A stretch of 64,000 nucleotides of DNA, from NCBI GenBank assembly GCA_016292135.1, contig JAEFAZ010000006.1, positions 124,001 through 188,000 on the forward strand. The letters are read 5' to 3'. The notes below the pieces were generated by a model that was not told the origin of the DNA, did not search any database, and was given only the letters and a program-made list of their open reading frames with translations. Origin of the DNA: Saccharofermentans sp. (GTDB lineage: Bacteria; Bacillota; Clostridia; Saccharofermentanales; Saccharofermentanaceae). Below are positions 52,488 through 60,960 of this stretch, piece by piece. The translations under genes and the position numbers were made by a program. How positions within the stretch are numbered: the first letter of the stretch is position 1; each line of letters starts with the position of its first letter.

Positions 52488-53732
52488 ATGAAGCGTCCGA
52501 ATCCGACATTCCTAAAGCAGGCGTCCTCCATAAGATCAGGGAGGCGCCTGAGAACGCTGATAATACTGATATCGGTGGCAGTGATCGCATTCATTGCCGT
52601 CTTTATCTCATCAGTTGCCTCCATGCAGGATATCTACCGCAAGGCCTTCCCGGATCTTGTCGGTGCGGCCACTTCATCCACTGAACCCGTTACGGCATAT
52701 ACCAGACCAACAAGGGAAACCACGACGGAGACCACGACCAGCGAAACGACGACAGAGACCACTCCTCTGGGTCCCATCGTCCACACGGGTCCCGATCCTT
52801 CAGACTCGGATGCGTCAACGACTCCGACGTCTGCGACGACGCAGAACAACGCACCGGACCCCGTGCCCAGCTCTCCCGATGTCGTTTTCGCGGACAACAA
52901 GGGTTATGTTAAGGTTTCCTACGGTCAGCGCGCCCTTCTTCTCGAGAGCATGAAGTCTTCCGTCGATAAATACATAACGGACCACCCCGATCTCAGGATC
53001 TCTTTCCGCTATGAAAACCTCAAACACAATGAGACCTTGGGCATAAACGACATCGAGCCAATAGTCCCGGCGGGCTCCATCACCATGCCGGTCGCTACTT
53101 TCGCCTGCCAAAAGATAGCTGCAAGGACCCTGTCACCCTCGGGCGAATACACATACGACGGCAAGGGTTCCTCCAACACATCCTACATAGCAGCCAACTA
53201 TTCGGCAGGCAAGAAGTTCTACACGCAGACACTCTTAAACTATGCCGTTATCTATAACGACAATGTGGCTCTTACAAGGATCATCGAGGTTCTGGGCGGG
53301 ATAGACCAGGTCGCGGCGACACTCGGTGAAGACGCGATCGTTAAATACGGCGACGTCTGCTACTACACCGATTACGACAAGAAGGAATATCAGGGCAAAT
53401 ACCGCACCTGCGCTACCGACATGTCGACATACGCGAGAAAACTCTACTTCGGCTACATCAACGACACGGCAGTTTATAAGACCCTCATCAACGATCTTTA
53501 TGCTTCCAAGGTCACAAGCCCCATCGGCCAGGCCTTCGGAGAAGAAGCCCAGGTCTTCCATTCTTACGGCATCAACGAGGATCACGGCGCCCATATCGAT
53601 GTCGCGATCGTAAATTACAAAGAACCTGTCACGGTCACCATATATGTCGAGGGCAAGGACGATGCCCAGGCCAATGAAGCGATAAAGACGATGGCAGGAT
53701 ATGTGAAGGAATTCCTGGATAAGTGCTACTGA
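52488..53732 (+). CDS. Membrane-anchored class A beta-lactamase-like protein with degenerate active site
   Basis: The 414-residue protein has a basic cytoplasmic N-terminus, one membrane helix (residues 23-45), a Thr-rich linker (65-130) and a serine beta-lactamase/PBP-like domain. The usual SxxK reads Ser197-I-T-Met200 in PAGSITMPVATF, so the general base Lys is missing. The SDN motif is replaced by YNDN in IYNDNVALTRIIEVLGG, and a KTG is replaced by HSYG. It thus looks like an inactive or altered relative of penicillin-interacting enzymes that may bind muropeptides. It follows fhs by 9 bases. Confidence 0.75.
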   Translation: MKRPNPTFLKQASSIRSGRRLRTLIILISVAVIAFIAVFISSVASMQDIYRKAFPDLVGAATSSTEPVTAYTRPTRETTTETTTSETTTETTPLGPIVHTGPDPSDSDASTTPTSATTQNNAPDPVPSSPDVVFADNKGYVKVSYGQRALLLESMKSSVDKYITDHPDLRISFRYENLKHNETLGINDIEPIVPAGSITMPVATFACQKIAARTLSPSGEYTYDGKGSSNTSYIAANYSAGKKFYTQTLLNYAVIYNDNVALTRIIEVLGGIDQVAATLGEDAIVKYGDVCYYTDYDKKEYQGKYRTCATDMSTYARKLYFGYINDTAVYKTLINDLYASKVTSPIGQAFGEEAQVFHSYGINEDHGAHIDVAIVNYKEPVTVTIYVEGKDDAQANEAIKTMAGYVKEFLDKCY

Positions 53733-53896
53733 TCACCCGTATTGTTGATGCATTCTGCCTGTTTTATTGACACATCTGTCAACAAAAATGTGCTTTTGCG
53801 TCAGCTTTCGGGACAAAAATATACGGCTTTCACTATGGCAAGCAATTTATAAATAATTGTGATATACTCTCTCCGTTAGTTCGTACCATTTGGTCT

Positions 53897-54007
53897 GCAG
53901 TCGGTCCGGGTCTCGTGCAACATGAGCCTGTGAACCCTGTCAGGTCCGGAAGGAAGCAGCAGTAAGCGGGTCATCATGTGTGCCGCGAGGGTGCCTGGCC
54001 CGGCTGT
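53897..54007 (+). ncRNA. ffs: Signal recognition particle RNA, small bacterial type
   Basis: The tip of SRP helix 8 is recognisable as GTCCGGAAGGAAGCAGC at 53944-53960, with the complementary stem ends CAGTCGG (53898-53904) and CCGGCTG (54000-54006). The length is about 110 bases, so it is the small 4.5S-like form without the Alu domain. An extended -10 TGATATACT lies about 25 bases upstream. It is transcribed ahead of dnaX, a common arrangement. Confidence 0.93.
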
Positions 54008-54034
54008 AGTTCAGATGGTATGAACTTTTTTTAT
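54008..54034 (+). terminator. Terminator after SRP RNA
   Basis: AGTTC, a 9-base loop and GAACT are followed by a run of seven U. It separates SRP RNA from dnaX. Confidence 0.8.
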
Positions 54035-54092
54035 TTTCGGGAGAACTTTTTTATATAATAAGAGGAGCAAGGTTCATAAAGGGGTGTTTCCG

Positions 54093-56213
54093 ATGGAAAG
54101 ATATGTAGCGCTTTATACCAAGTACAGGCCTCAGGTCTTCGATGACATAGTCGGGCAGGAAGCGCCGATAGCCGCACTCAGGCAATCGGTCAAGACCGGA
54201 AAGATCGGTCACGCTTATCTGTTCTGCGGTCAGAGAGGTACGGGCAAGACGACCATCGCCCGTGTTTTCGCAAGAGCCGTCAACTGCATGCACCCCGTGA
54301 ACGGCAATCCCTGCAATGAGTGCGCTTCATGCAAGGCGATACTTGACGGTACCGGCATGGACGTAATCGAGATCGACGGCGCTTCCAACAACGGTGTCGA
54401 CAACATAAGGAAGATCTGTGACGAGGTCAGCTTCGCTCCCGCCACATCCCGCTACAAAGTCTATATAATCGACGAGGTCCACATGATCTCGACCGCCGGC
54501 TTCAACGCCCTCCTCAAGACCCTGGAGGAACCCCCGGCACATGCGATATTCATTTTCGCGACAACGGAACTTCACCAGGTTCCCAATACCATCGTATCAA
54601 GATGTTTGAGGTTCTCATTCAAGAGGATCCTCCCCGATCTTATCGCTTCAAGGCTTAAGATCATATGCAAGGGCGAAGGCATCAAGGCTGACGATACGGC
54701 TCTCCTGAAGCTTGCGATGCTCGCTGACGGCGCTCTCCGTGACGCCATCACCATGCTGGATCAGGTTGCGGTCATCAATGACGGGCGCAACAGACAGATC
54801 ACGGTAAAAGACGTTGAGGATGTCGTCGGAGTCGTTGATACCGATTTCCTCTTCAAGTTCAGCACGGCCCTTATAGACGGGAACATGAAGGACCTTTTGC
54901 AGCTTTGCTCGGAACTTCACCACTCGGGCCGCGATCTCGTTCACTTTACGACCGATCTTGCCAACTACATGCGGGATCTCCTCGTGATAAGGGTCCTTCC
55001 CGATCCGGGCAAGCAGCTCGCCTACTCCCCTGATGTCCTGCAGCAGATGTATACTGTCGCGAACAAGGCATCCGCCGAGACGCTGACGGGCTTCATCAAG
55101 TATCTCTACGACGAGAACGCCGCCATGAGAAGAGCGGGCGCTATGGATGCGAACTTCGATATCCTCATGATCAGGCTCTGCGGCAGGAAGTCAAAGATAG
55201 AACCCGTGCCCCTCGCCATGCCTGATTTCGCAAAACTCCAGGCAGAGGCTGCAAAGAGCATATCCTTCGCGGAAGAAAAAAAGCCTGAATTTCCGGTAAA
55301 AGAAGAGCCTAAGGAAGAAAAGAAGCCAGAACCCGAGAAGGAAAAGACGGAAGTAAAAGAAGAGCCCAAGCAGGAAGATAAGGCAGAAGAAGCGAAAAAA
55401 GATCCTCCCATGCCCGCATGGCTCCGCAGGCCTTCCAATATCGTAAAGCCCGAAACTACCGCAAAAGCGGAAGAAGATACTAAGGCGGAAGATGAGAACA
55501 AGGGAGGATCCGTGATCACGGAAGATGCTTCCGCTCCCGATCCCTTAAGCGACCTCAAGAGCCGTCTCAACCTCTTCAGCGAAAAGAAAGACGCTGAAAA
55601 AGAGGAGAAGAAGGAAGAAGACAAGCCCGCGGAAAACAAGGATAAGCTCTCTACCCTTGCAGGTCTTTCCGATTCGTTCCTTGACGATGTCATAACGGAT
55701 GAGGAGACTCCTGAAGAAAAGGAAGAGGAAGAAGATACCGGCGTCAAGAGACAGTCTCATGTGGCACAGGCATTCGACAGCGGCGGACTGATCGTCCAGC
55801 CCACGAGTCACGGCGTGAGACCCGCCAGCATCTCCACGGAGAAGATGAGTCTCAATGAGATATGGAATTCTATCCTGTCGGATGTCGGAGGCAACCTTGC
55901 AGGCCAGTTATCCGGCGCATCGCTCAACGTGATCGGCGACAGCGCTTACGCGGTATTCGACAACCGCGACGAGAAGCTCATGATAAACTTGAGGAGCGTT
56001 CCCGGCATTAAGGATGTATCCTCTGCCGTCAAGGAAAATCTCGAAGGAGTATCCCATTTCTACCTTTGCACCGAGGCTGTCTACAGGAACGCCCTCGCCA
56101 AGGAAGAAGAGCGTCAGAGAGAAGCCGAGATAATGGCAAGCCGTCAGGAAGTGATCGATCTGGCAAACGATCTTGACATTCCCACCACCATCAAGTTCGG
56201 CGATGAGGAATGA
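54093..56213 (+). CDS. dnaX: DNA polymerase III subunits gamma and tau
   Basis: The 706-residue clamp-loader ATPase has Walker A GQRGTGKTTIARVF near residue 40, a four-Cys zinc module in GNPCNECASCK, Walker B with DEVHM, and the sensor SRC. Domain III ends near residue 380. Next come a Glu/Lys/Pro-rich linker (about 395-540), and a C-terminal part that would bind the polymerase. An A AAA AAG heptamer at 55277-55283 lies in frame at the end of domain III; a -1 shift reads Ala then TGA. The ATG at 54093 follows AAAGGGG; a GTG at 54084 is in frame. Confidence 0.94.
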   Translation: MERYVALYTKYRPQVFDDIVGQEAPIAALRQSVKTGKIGHAYLFCGQRGTGKTTIARVFARAVNCMHPVNGNPCNECASCKAILDGTGMDVIEIDGASNNGVDNIRKICDEVSFAPATSRYKVYIIDEVHMISTAGFNALLKTLEEPPAHAIFIFATTELHQVPNTIVSRCLRFSFKRILPDLIASRLKIICKGEGIKADDTALLKLAMLADGALRDAITMLDQVAVINDGRNRQITVKDVEDVVGVVDTDFLFKFSTALIDGNMKDLLQLCSELHHSGRDLVHFTTDLANYMRDLLVIRVLPDPGKQLAYSPDVLQQMYTVANKASAETLTGFIKYLYDENAAMRRAGAMDANFDILMIRLCGRKSKIEPVPLAMPDFAKLQAEAAKSISFAEEKKPEFPVKEEPKEEKKPEPEKEKTEVKEEPKQEDKAEEAKKDPPMPAWLRRPSNIVKPETTAKAEEDTKAEDENKGGSVITEDASAPDPLSDLKSRLNLFSEKKDAEKEEKKEEDKPAENKDKLSTLAGLSDSFLDDVITDEETPEEKEEEEDTGVKRQSHVAQAFDSGGLIVQPTSHGVRPASISTEKMSLNEIWNSILSDVGGNLAGQLSGASLNVIGDSAYAVFDNRDEKLMINLRSVPGIKDVSSAVKENLEGVSHFYLCTEAVYRNALAKEEERQREAEIMASRQEVIDLANDLDIPTTIKFGDEE
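55277..55288 (+). promoter_or_regulatory. Candidate programmed -1 frameshift site in dnaX
   Basis: Bases 55277-55283 read A AAA AAG in the zero frame (part of a run of seven A followed by G). A -1 slip would then read GCC and the stop TGA at 55286-55288, giving a 398-residue gamma form consisting of domains I-III. E. coli dnaX uses the same heptamer with the same outcome. No strong downstream hairpin or upstream SD-like stimulator was found, so efficiency is unknown. Confidence 0.55.
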
Positions 56214-56276
56214 TAAGTCCGGAGCATATGCTTTGGTATAATAACATAATAAAGTTTTCGAACGGAGGATAATGCA

Positions 56277-56618
56277 ATGGCAAAAGGCTATCGCGGAATG
56301 GGCGGATTCGGTGGAGGCAACATGAACAACCTCATGGCTCAGGCCCAGAAGATGCAAAGACAACTGGAAGTTGCAAAAGAGGAGATCAATGAGCTGCGTG
56401 TCACAGGCACATCCGGCGGCGACAAGGTAAAGGTCGTAGTCGGCGGCGATCACAGGATCTACGATCTCGTTATAGATAAGGAAGTCATCGACCCCGAGGA
56501 TCCTGAGATGCTCGCAGACCTCATTGTTGCAGCTGTCAACCAGGCTAACGATGAAGTCGGCATGATCTCTGCCGAGAAGATGAACGGCATCACGGGCGGC
56601 GTTTCCCTGCCCTTCTGA
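56277..56618 (+). CDS. YbaB/EbfC nucleoid-associated protein
   Basis: The 113-residue protein is of the YbaB/EbfC family, small DNA-binding dimers that often lie between dnaX and recR. The Gly-rich N-terminus KGYRGMGGFGGGNMNNLM, the helix AQAQKMQRQLEVAKEEINEL and the core VKVVVGGDHRIYDLVIDKEVI identify it. The ATG follows AACGGAGG. It lies 63 bases after dnaX and 6 bases before recR. Confidence 0.93.
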   Translation: MAKGYRGMGGFGGGNMNNLMAQAQKMQRQLEVAKEEINELRVTGTSGGDKVKVVVGGDHRIYDLVIDKEVIDPEDPEMLADLIVAAVNQANDEVGMISAEKMNGITGGVSLPF

Positions 56619-56624
56619 TAAACC

Positions 56625-57239
56625 ATGGCAAGATATTCACCTTCCATACAGAATCTTATAGCAAAGCTCGGCTCCCTTCCCGGGATAGGCGGGAAGTCTG
56701 CCCAGAAGCTCGCTTTCCACATACTCGACATGTCCGAGGAAGACACAAAGGCATTTCTCGATGCCATCTCCGAAGCGAGAAGCCTCACCAAGAAGTGTTC
56801 GGTATGTTATAACTTCACGGACTCCAACCCCTGCCCGATCTGCTCGGATCCGCAGAGGGACAAATCTGTTGTCCTGGTCGTGGAATCGCCCAAGGATGTT
56901 GCGACATTCGAGAGGATGCATGAATATAAGGGCCTTTACCATGTCCTTCACGGCGTTTTCGATCCGATAAAGAGCAGGTCGCTCGAGGACACAACGATCG
57001 CCCAGCTTATAGACAGACTGGGCAAGCACCCCGAGATCAAGGAGGTCATAGTCGCGACCAACCAGACAGCTGAAGGCAATGCGACGGCCCTCTTCCTTTC
57101 GAGGATGTTAAAGCCGTCCGGCATCAAGGTCTCCAGGATCGCATCGGGACTGCCCATGGGTTCTGACATCGAATATGCAGACGACCTGACGCTCGCGAGC
57201 GCGCTCAAAGGGAGGGTCACACTGACAGATGAGACTTGA
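56625..57239 (+). CDS. recR: Recombination protein RecR
   Basis: The 204-residue protein has the RecR layout: an N-terminal helix-hairpin-helix (IAKLGSLPGIGGKSAQKLAF), a C4 zinc finger (CSVCYNFTDSNPCPIC, residues about 58-73), and a Toprim domain (VVESPKDVATFERMHEYKGLYHVLHG, with IVATNQTAEGNATALFL). It works with RecO and RecF in gap repair. The start codon is 7 bases past the ybaB stop, and the end overlaps the S4 gene by 11 bases. Confidence 0.95.
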   Translation: MARYSPSIQNLIAKLGSLPGIGGKSAQKLAFHILDMSEEDTKAFLDAISEARSLTKKCSVCYNFTDSNPCPICSDPQRDKSVVLVVESPKDVATFERMHEYKGLYHVLHGVFDPIKSRSLEDTTIAQLIDRLGKHPEIKEVIVATNQTAEGNATALFLSRMLKPSGIKVSRIASGLPMGSDIEYADDLTLASALKGRVTLTDET

Positions 57240-57489
57240 TAAGTTCCTGAAGGTATCCAGAGTCATAAAGAGGCGCACTGTCGCCAACGATGTCTGCTCG
57301 GCGGGCCGCGTCAGCGTGAACGGAAGACCGGCCAAGCCCTCATGCCAGATCAAGGCGGGTGATACGGTATCCATTCTTTTCGGTAACGGGACCGTTTCTT
57401 TCAAGGTCCTGGCAACTCCTGATGTCGTCCGCAAGGACGATGCGGGTTCCCTCTACGAGCTCCTGGAAGACAGCCCTGACAACAACTGA
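57229..57489 (+). CDS. S4-domain RNA-binding protein (RqcP-like)
   Basis: The 86-residue protein is a single S4 domain with an extension: MRLDKFLKVSRVIKRRTVANDVCSAGRVSVNGRPAKPS. It matches the Hsp15/RqcP family, small proteins that bind the 50S subunit during ribosome quality control. It starts inside recR, an 11-base overlap, and so is translationally coupled to it. Confidence 0.9.
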   Translation: MRLDKFLKVSRVIKRRTVANDVCSAGRVSVNGRPAKPSCQIKAGDTVSILFGNGTVSFKVLATPDVVRKDDAGSLYELLEDSPDNN

Positions 57490-57545
57490 GATTTTCCTTA
57501 AAATACACTTTCAAGACGGAAATATTACACTTGTCTTAAGTTTGC

Positions 57546-57572
57546 GCCGGACTTATTGTCCGGCTTTTTATG
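57546..57572 (+). terminator. Terminator after the dnaX-recR-S4 unit
   Basis: GCCGGAC, a 5-base loop and GTCCGGC form a 7-bp hairpin (57546-57564) followed by TTTTTATG. It closes the transcript about 57 bases beyond the S4-domain stop codon. Confidence 0.88.
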
Positions 57573-57631
57573 TTGTGAGATATTAAACGAGGGAGAGTTT
57601 TCCCTATTATATCGAACGGAGAATCTTAGTC

Positions 57632-57934
57632 TTGAGAAAGATACGTAGAAAGTCAGGCGGAATATCCTTTCTTACTGCATTGATCTTCATTGCATTCATT
57701 GTTGTTGCGGTCATGTGCATCACACGCTTCAACAACATCGTTGTGCAGAAGCAGCGCCTCACCTCCGAAAACAGATCCCTCCAGGCCCAGGCATCCGTTC
57801 TGTCCGATAAGCTCGCAAGGATCAACGCGCAGGCCGAATACGGCACCAACGACCAGTATGTCGTCAGCATCGCGCGCGGCAACCTCGACATGGTCTATCC
57901 CGGCGAGATAATCTTCCGTACTAACGGCCAGTAA
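57632..57934 (+). CDS. DivIC/FtsB-type septum formation initiator
   Basis: The 100-residue protein has a basic N-terminus (RKIRRKSGG), one membrane helix (residues 11-33, ISFLTALIFIAFIVVAVMC) and a coiled coil (NNIVVQKQRLTSENRSLQAQASVLSDKLARI) ending with an RxNLDMVYPGEIIF tail, as in FtsB/DivIC. Such proteins form a complex with FtsL and DivIB in division. The start is a TTG with GGAG upstream. It appears to be transcribed on its own. Confidence 0.87.
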   Translation: MRKIRRKSGGISFLTALIFIAFIVVAVMCITRFNNIVVQKQRLTSENRSLQAQASVLSDKLARINAQAEYGTNDQYVVSIARGNLDMVYPGEIIFRTNGQ

Positions 57935-57935
57935 T

Positions 57936-58202
57936 TCAAATATCGGTTAACTTGATCTGAAATCTGTCGAAGCGGACCTTCTGTATGTATTGGTCCGCGA
58001 AAAATATCGTCTGCCTGAAAGCCGCAAATTCCTTGGTGTTCTTGGCCATCCACATCGGAACGGGGATATCGTGCGTCTCACAAAGGGTAACAAGAGCGGA
58101 TTCGAGTCTTTGGGAGAAGGGCCTGTCATCGTCCGGCATTTCCACTGTATATATCTCCGTCACGCGGTTGCTCACGAAAAGCCTTCCTTCAAGCACTGTC
58201 AT
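57936..58202 (-). CDS. Small protein of unknown function, opposite to divIC
   Basis: The 88-residue protein (MTVLEGRLFVSNRVTEIYTVEMPDDDRPFSQRLESAL...) is predicted to be soluble and mixed alpha/beta. It contains PVPMWMAKNTKEFAAFRQTIFFADQ, a pattern found in many small proteins of Clostridia, but the family has no role known to me. The start follows GAGGAG. It converges on the divIC gene with a single base between the stops. Confidence 0.7.
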   Translation of the reverse strand: MTVLEGRLFVSNRVTEIYTVEMPDDDRPFSQRLESALVTLCETHDIPVPMWMAKNTKEFAAFRQTIFFADQYIQKVRFDRFQIKLTDI

Positions 58203-58330
58203 ATAAATCTCCTCAGATCTGTCAGATATTTCCTATCCTATTTTACATTATGGATCACCATATAAAAGGAAATACTACTCATCTCCTGCCACTTTTTTAC
58301 CACATTTTTGCCTAAAACTGATAAATGCCC

Positions 58331-58422
58331 GATATATAATGAGGGCGTTTAAAGTAATAGTTCCTTACTTCATAACACCCTCCTTACAGTCACTGACTTC
58401 CCCTCGTCAGTGACTTTTTTTA
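58331..58422 (+). ncRNA. Candidate structured small RNA with terminator
   Basis: A possible promoter (TTGCCT at 58308, TATATAAT around 58333-58340) is followed by an inverted repeat GAGGGcGTT ... AACaCCCTC (58341-58382) with an inner AAGTAA/TTACTT stem, and by a terminator hairpin AGTCACTGAC/GTCAGTGACT (58388-58415) with seven U. No open reading frame fits between them. The whole gap from 58203 to 58615 holds no gene on the plus strand, so a short noncoding RNA of about 75 bases is the simplest reading. The promoter spacing is not ideal. Confidence 0.5.
58388..58422 (+). terminator. Strong terminator in the gap after divIC
   Basis: A perfect 10-bp stem with an 8-base loop followed by seven U. 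No plus-strand gene ends near it; it terminates either the candidate small RNA or a long divIC transcript. Confidence 0.9.
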
Positions 58423-58530
58423 TGCCCTGATCTTCCGGGCCGCCTTCCAAAGCCCCTGTCCCGGCAGTGTAAAACAGGTCATTTTTCACGTAAAATAGTG
58501 CAAATAAAGACTAAACTGCGTTTTTTTTGG

Positions 58531-58559
58531 TTGAATGTTCTTTGTTCAAGTTGTAAAAT
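58531..58559 (+). promoter_or_regulatory. Sigma-A promoter of the zinc-ribbon/HD protein gene
   Basis: TTGAAT (58531-58536), a 17-base spacer and TAAAAT (58554-58559) precede the ATG at 58616 by about 57 bases. The spacing is ideal. Confidence 0.8.
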
Positions 58560-58615
58560 ATCTGTATCGATTATCAGTACTGACTTGTTTAGTCTGACCA
58601 TAGGAGGCTAATAAA

Positions 58616-59449
58616 ATGAAGAAATGTCCCGATTGCGGAATGGTTATCGCAAACCAGGCAATAAGATGCCCCAAGTGTAAGTATACATTCACAGAAGCTG
58701 AGAATGCCGGTACGGATGCAGCAGTAACTCCTGCATCAGCAGCAGTATCCGCAGCAGCTGCAAGCAAGACAGAGAAGGCTGTCGGCATTATGCCCATGAT
58801 AGAAGTCAATGCTTCCAACGTTGACGAGCTTTATGGCCAGCTCAAAGCAGCAGTCATCAAGAGAAAGACAGAGTTCGATCACTTCATCGATTTCCTCGAG
58901 AACAGAACATCCTGGCTCACTGCACCTGCGGAAGTCAAGGGTTCTTTGGCTTGTGAGAAGGGTCTCCTTATCAGGAGCGTCTCCGTTACAAAGCAGCTCC
59001 TGAGGATCAAGGACACGATCATGCCGCAACTCGACGAAGAGTCTGCCATCATCATCGGTCTCTTCCACGAAGTAGGTAAGGTCGGTATCGAGGGCAAGCC
59101 TCTCTTCATCCTCGAAGAGAACTCCGCTTCCTCCGCTACTTCAGCTCTCGGCTTATCATTCTCAAGCCGTATCACATCGAGCTCTTCAAATTCTTCGCAG
59201 TACACGATCAACAACAAGCTCGTTCATATGCATGTCGGCGTAAGGTCGCTCTTCCTGGTTTCCCAGTATATGCTCCTTTCCGATGACGAAGCTCAGGCTA
59301 TCAGCTATGCTTCCGATACGGAGCTCCTGGACGGCAAGCTCTGCCCTTACACACTGCTTCTTGCTACAGCACTCAACATGCAGAAGGAAATCTACGAGGA
59401 TCCTGATACTGTTTCAGGTTACAGCTTTACGGTAGTGAAGCCCTCATAA
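58616..59449 (+). CDS. Zinc-ribbon protein with degenerate HD-like domain
   Basis: The 277-residue protein has a zinc ribbon at its N-terminus (Cys4, Cys7, Cys18, Cys21), an Ala-rich linker, and a helical domain resembling HD-domain phage-type proteins: EKGLLIRSVSVTKQLLRIKD (where the family has GLLEHSVNVT) and IIGLFHEVGKVGIEGKP (where the family has LFHDLGKVG). The first His is replaced, and the HD pair reads HE, so metal-dependent hydrolysis is doubtful. It may have become a binding protein. It has its own promoter and terminator and GGAGG. Confidence 0.72.
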   Translation: MKKCPDCGMVIANQAIRCPKCKYTFTEAENAGTDAAVTPASAAVSAAAASKTEKAVGIMPMIEVNASNVDELYGQLKAAVIKRKTEFDHFIDFLENRTSWLTAPAEVKGSLACEKGLLIRSVSVTKQLLRIKDTIMPQLDEESAIIIGLFHEVGKVGIEGKPLFILEENSASSATSALGLSFSSRITSSSSNSSQYTINNKLVHMHVGVRSLFLVSQYMLLSDDEAQAISYASDTELLDGKLCPYTLLLATALNMQKEIYEDPDTVSGYSFTVVKPS

Positions 59450-59483
59450 TCAAGATCTTCATCATTTTTACTCCATTTCTTTT

Positions 59484-59522
59484 CCCTGCTCCCGCAAACC
59501 CTAAGGGGGCAGGGTTTCTTTT
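59484..59522 (+). terminator. Terminator of the zinc-ribbon/HD gene
   Basis: CCCTGC-TCCC pairs with GGG-GGCAGGG and is followed by TTTCTTTT, about 35 bases past the stop codon and just before the decarboxylase-family gene. Confidence 0.85.
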
Positions 59523-59534
59523 AAGGAAAGACCC

Positions 59535-60929
59535 ATGACAGAAGGACGGCTCAAGAGACAGATCGAAGAATATACAAACACTTCACCGCTGCCGATGCAT
59601 ATGCCGGGGCACAAGAGAAACCCCGCATTCGGCAACGATATCTTTGCCTACGACATAACGGAGATCGAAGGATTCGATAATCTCCACAAGCCGCGCGGCA
59701 TCTTCCTTGACGCCGAGAACAAGCTCGCCGGCATCTATAACGCCGGGAAGTCCTATCTGTCTGTTAACGGCGCGACAGGCGGCTTACTGGCAGTCATCAT
59801 GGCAGCAGCAAGACCGGGCGGCACGATCGCAGTCCATTCGGCCTGCCATATCTCAGTCCTCCACGCTGTTGAACTGTCAGGCTGCAAGATAACATATCTG
59901 AAGCCTGAGATCAGGGAATCCGTACCCTTCTACTGCGAAGTCACGGCTGATACCGTGAAGCAGGCCATAGAGGATCATCCTGACATCTGCTGCGTCGTGA
60001 TCACTTCCCCGACTTACGAAGGCATCGTCAGCAACACTGAAGAGATATTCGCGGTCACTGATCCTTACGGCATCCCTCTCATAGTGGATTCGGCTCACGG
60101 GGCCCATCTCGGACTTACGGACAGGTTTCTTCCCGCCCCGGTCTGCGATGCGGATATCGTAAGTCTCCATAAGACCCTGCCCGCTCCGACCCAGACGGCA
60201 GCCATGAACATCTTCACGGATAAGATAGACCTCACAACAGTCGAACACTACATAGACGTATTCGAATCCTCGAGTCCTTCCTATGTCTTATCAGACGGAG
60301 CCATTGCCTGCATCGACGCGGTGCGCTCGGATAAGATCCCTTTCGATGAATGGGCTGACTTACTGGATTCGCTGATCTATGAGCCCCTTTCAGATCTTAA
60401 GCATATCAAGCTCTGTGATCTCCCGTCCAAAGACAGGACCCGCATAGTCCTGATCTGCAACGGCGTCAGTCTTGCAAGACACCTGAGGAAGAACTTTAAC
60501 ATAGAGTGTGAAGCGGCATATAAGACCCACCTCATCGCCATGACCGGAGCCGGCGACACGGCCGGATCCCTCGCAAGATTCCGCGATGCGGTCAAGGCAT
60601 CAGACCTTCCGGGATTCGCTCTCGATGAAAAAACATCTTCTCTCCTTCCCCTCCCGGACAAAGTCATGTCTTCAGGCATAAGCGAGGCCCTGTCGGGATC
60701 CAGGATAAAGCTTCCGGTCGAACAGTGCATAGGCAGGATCTGCGCGGAATATGTATTCTGCTATCCGCCGGGAGTTCCGCTCCTCATACCCGGGGAGCTC
60801 ATCAGCCGGGAAGTCATGGACTATATACGCTCCACGGTCGGTCAGGATTCCTCCGTCACGCTGTCGGGGCGCAGAGATTGGGACGGGACCCTTTGTTGTC
60901 TTGACGATTTGCCTTCTTCAAGGGTATAA
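59535..60929 (+). CDS. Orn/Lys/Arg decarboxylase-family PLP enzyme
   Basis: The 464-residue protein is a fold-type I PLP enzyme of the basic amino acid decarboxylase family. MPMHMPGHKRNPAF near residue 20, NGATGGLLAVIMAA near 78, DSAHGAHLGLTDRF near 178, and SLHKTLPAPTQTAA with the PLP-binding Lys near 203 are visible. It probably makes a polyamine precursor (agmatine, cadaverine or putrescine); the substrate is not fixed by these motifs. The 3' end contains the promoter of the SCIFF precursor. Confidence 0.9.
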   Translation: MTEGRLKRQIEEYTNTSPLPMHMPGHKRNPAFGNDIFAYDITEIEGFDNLHKPRGIFLDAENKLAGIYNAGKSYLSVNGATGGLLAVIMAAARPGGTIAVHSACHISVLHAVELSGCKITYLKPEIRESVPFYCEVTADTVKQAIEDHPDICCVVITSPTYEGIVSNTEEIFAVTDPYGIPLIVDSAHGAHLGLTDRFLPAPVCDADIVSLHKTLPAPTQTAAMNIFTDKIDLTTVEHYIDVFESSSPSYVLSDGAIACIDAVRSDKIPFDEWADLLDSLIYEPLSDLKHIKLCDLPSKDRTRIVLICNGVSLARHLRKNFNIECEAAYKTHLIAMTGAGDTAGSLARFRDAVKASDLPGFALDEKTSSLLPLPDKVMSSGISEALSGSRIKLPVEQCIGRICAEYVFCYPPGVPLLIPGELISREVMDYIRSTVGQDSSVTLSGRRDWDGTLCCLDDLPSSRV

Positions 60930-60930
60930 T
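60901..60930 (+). promoter_or_regulatory. Sigma-A promoter of scfA inside the end of the decarboxylase gene
   Basis: TTGACG (60901-60906), an 18-base spacer and TATAAT (60925-60930) overlap the decarboxylase stop codon. Transcription would start near 60937, 24 bases before the precursor ATG at 60961. Confidence 0.88.
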
Positions 60931-60960
60931 TGCCCTATCAACAGATGGAGGAAACAAGAA

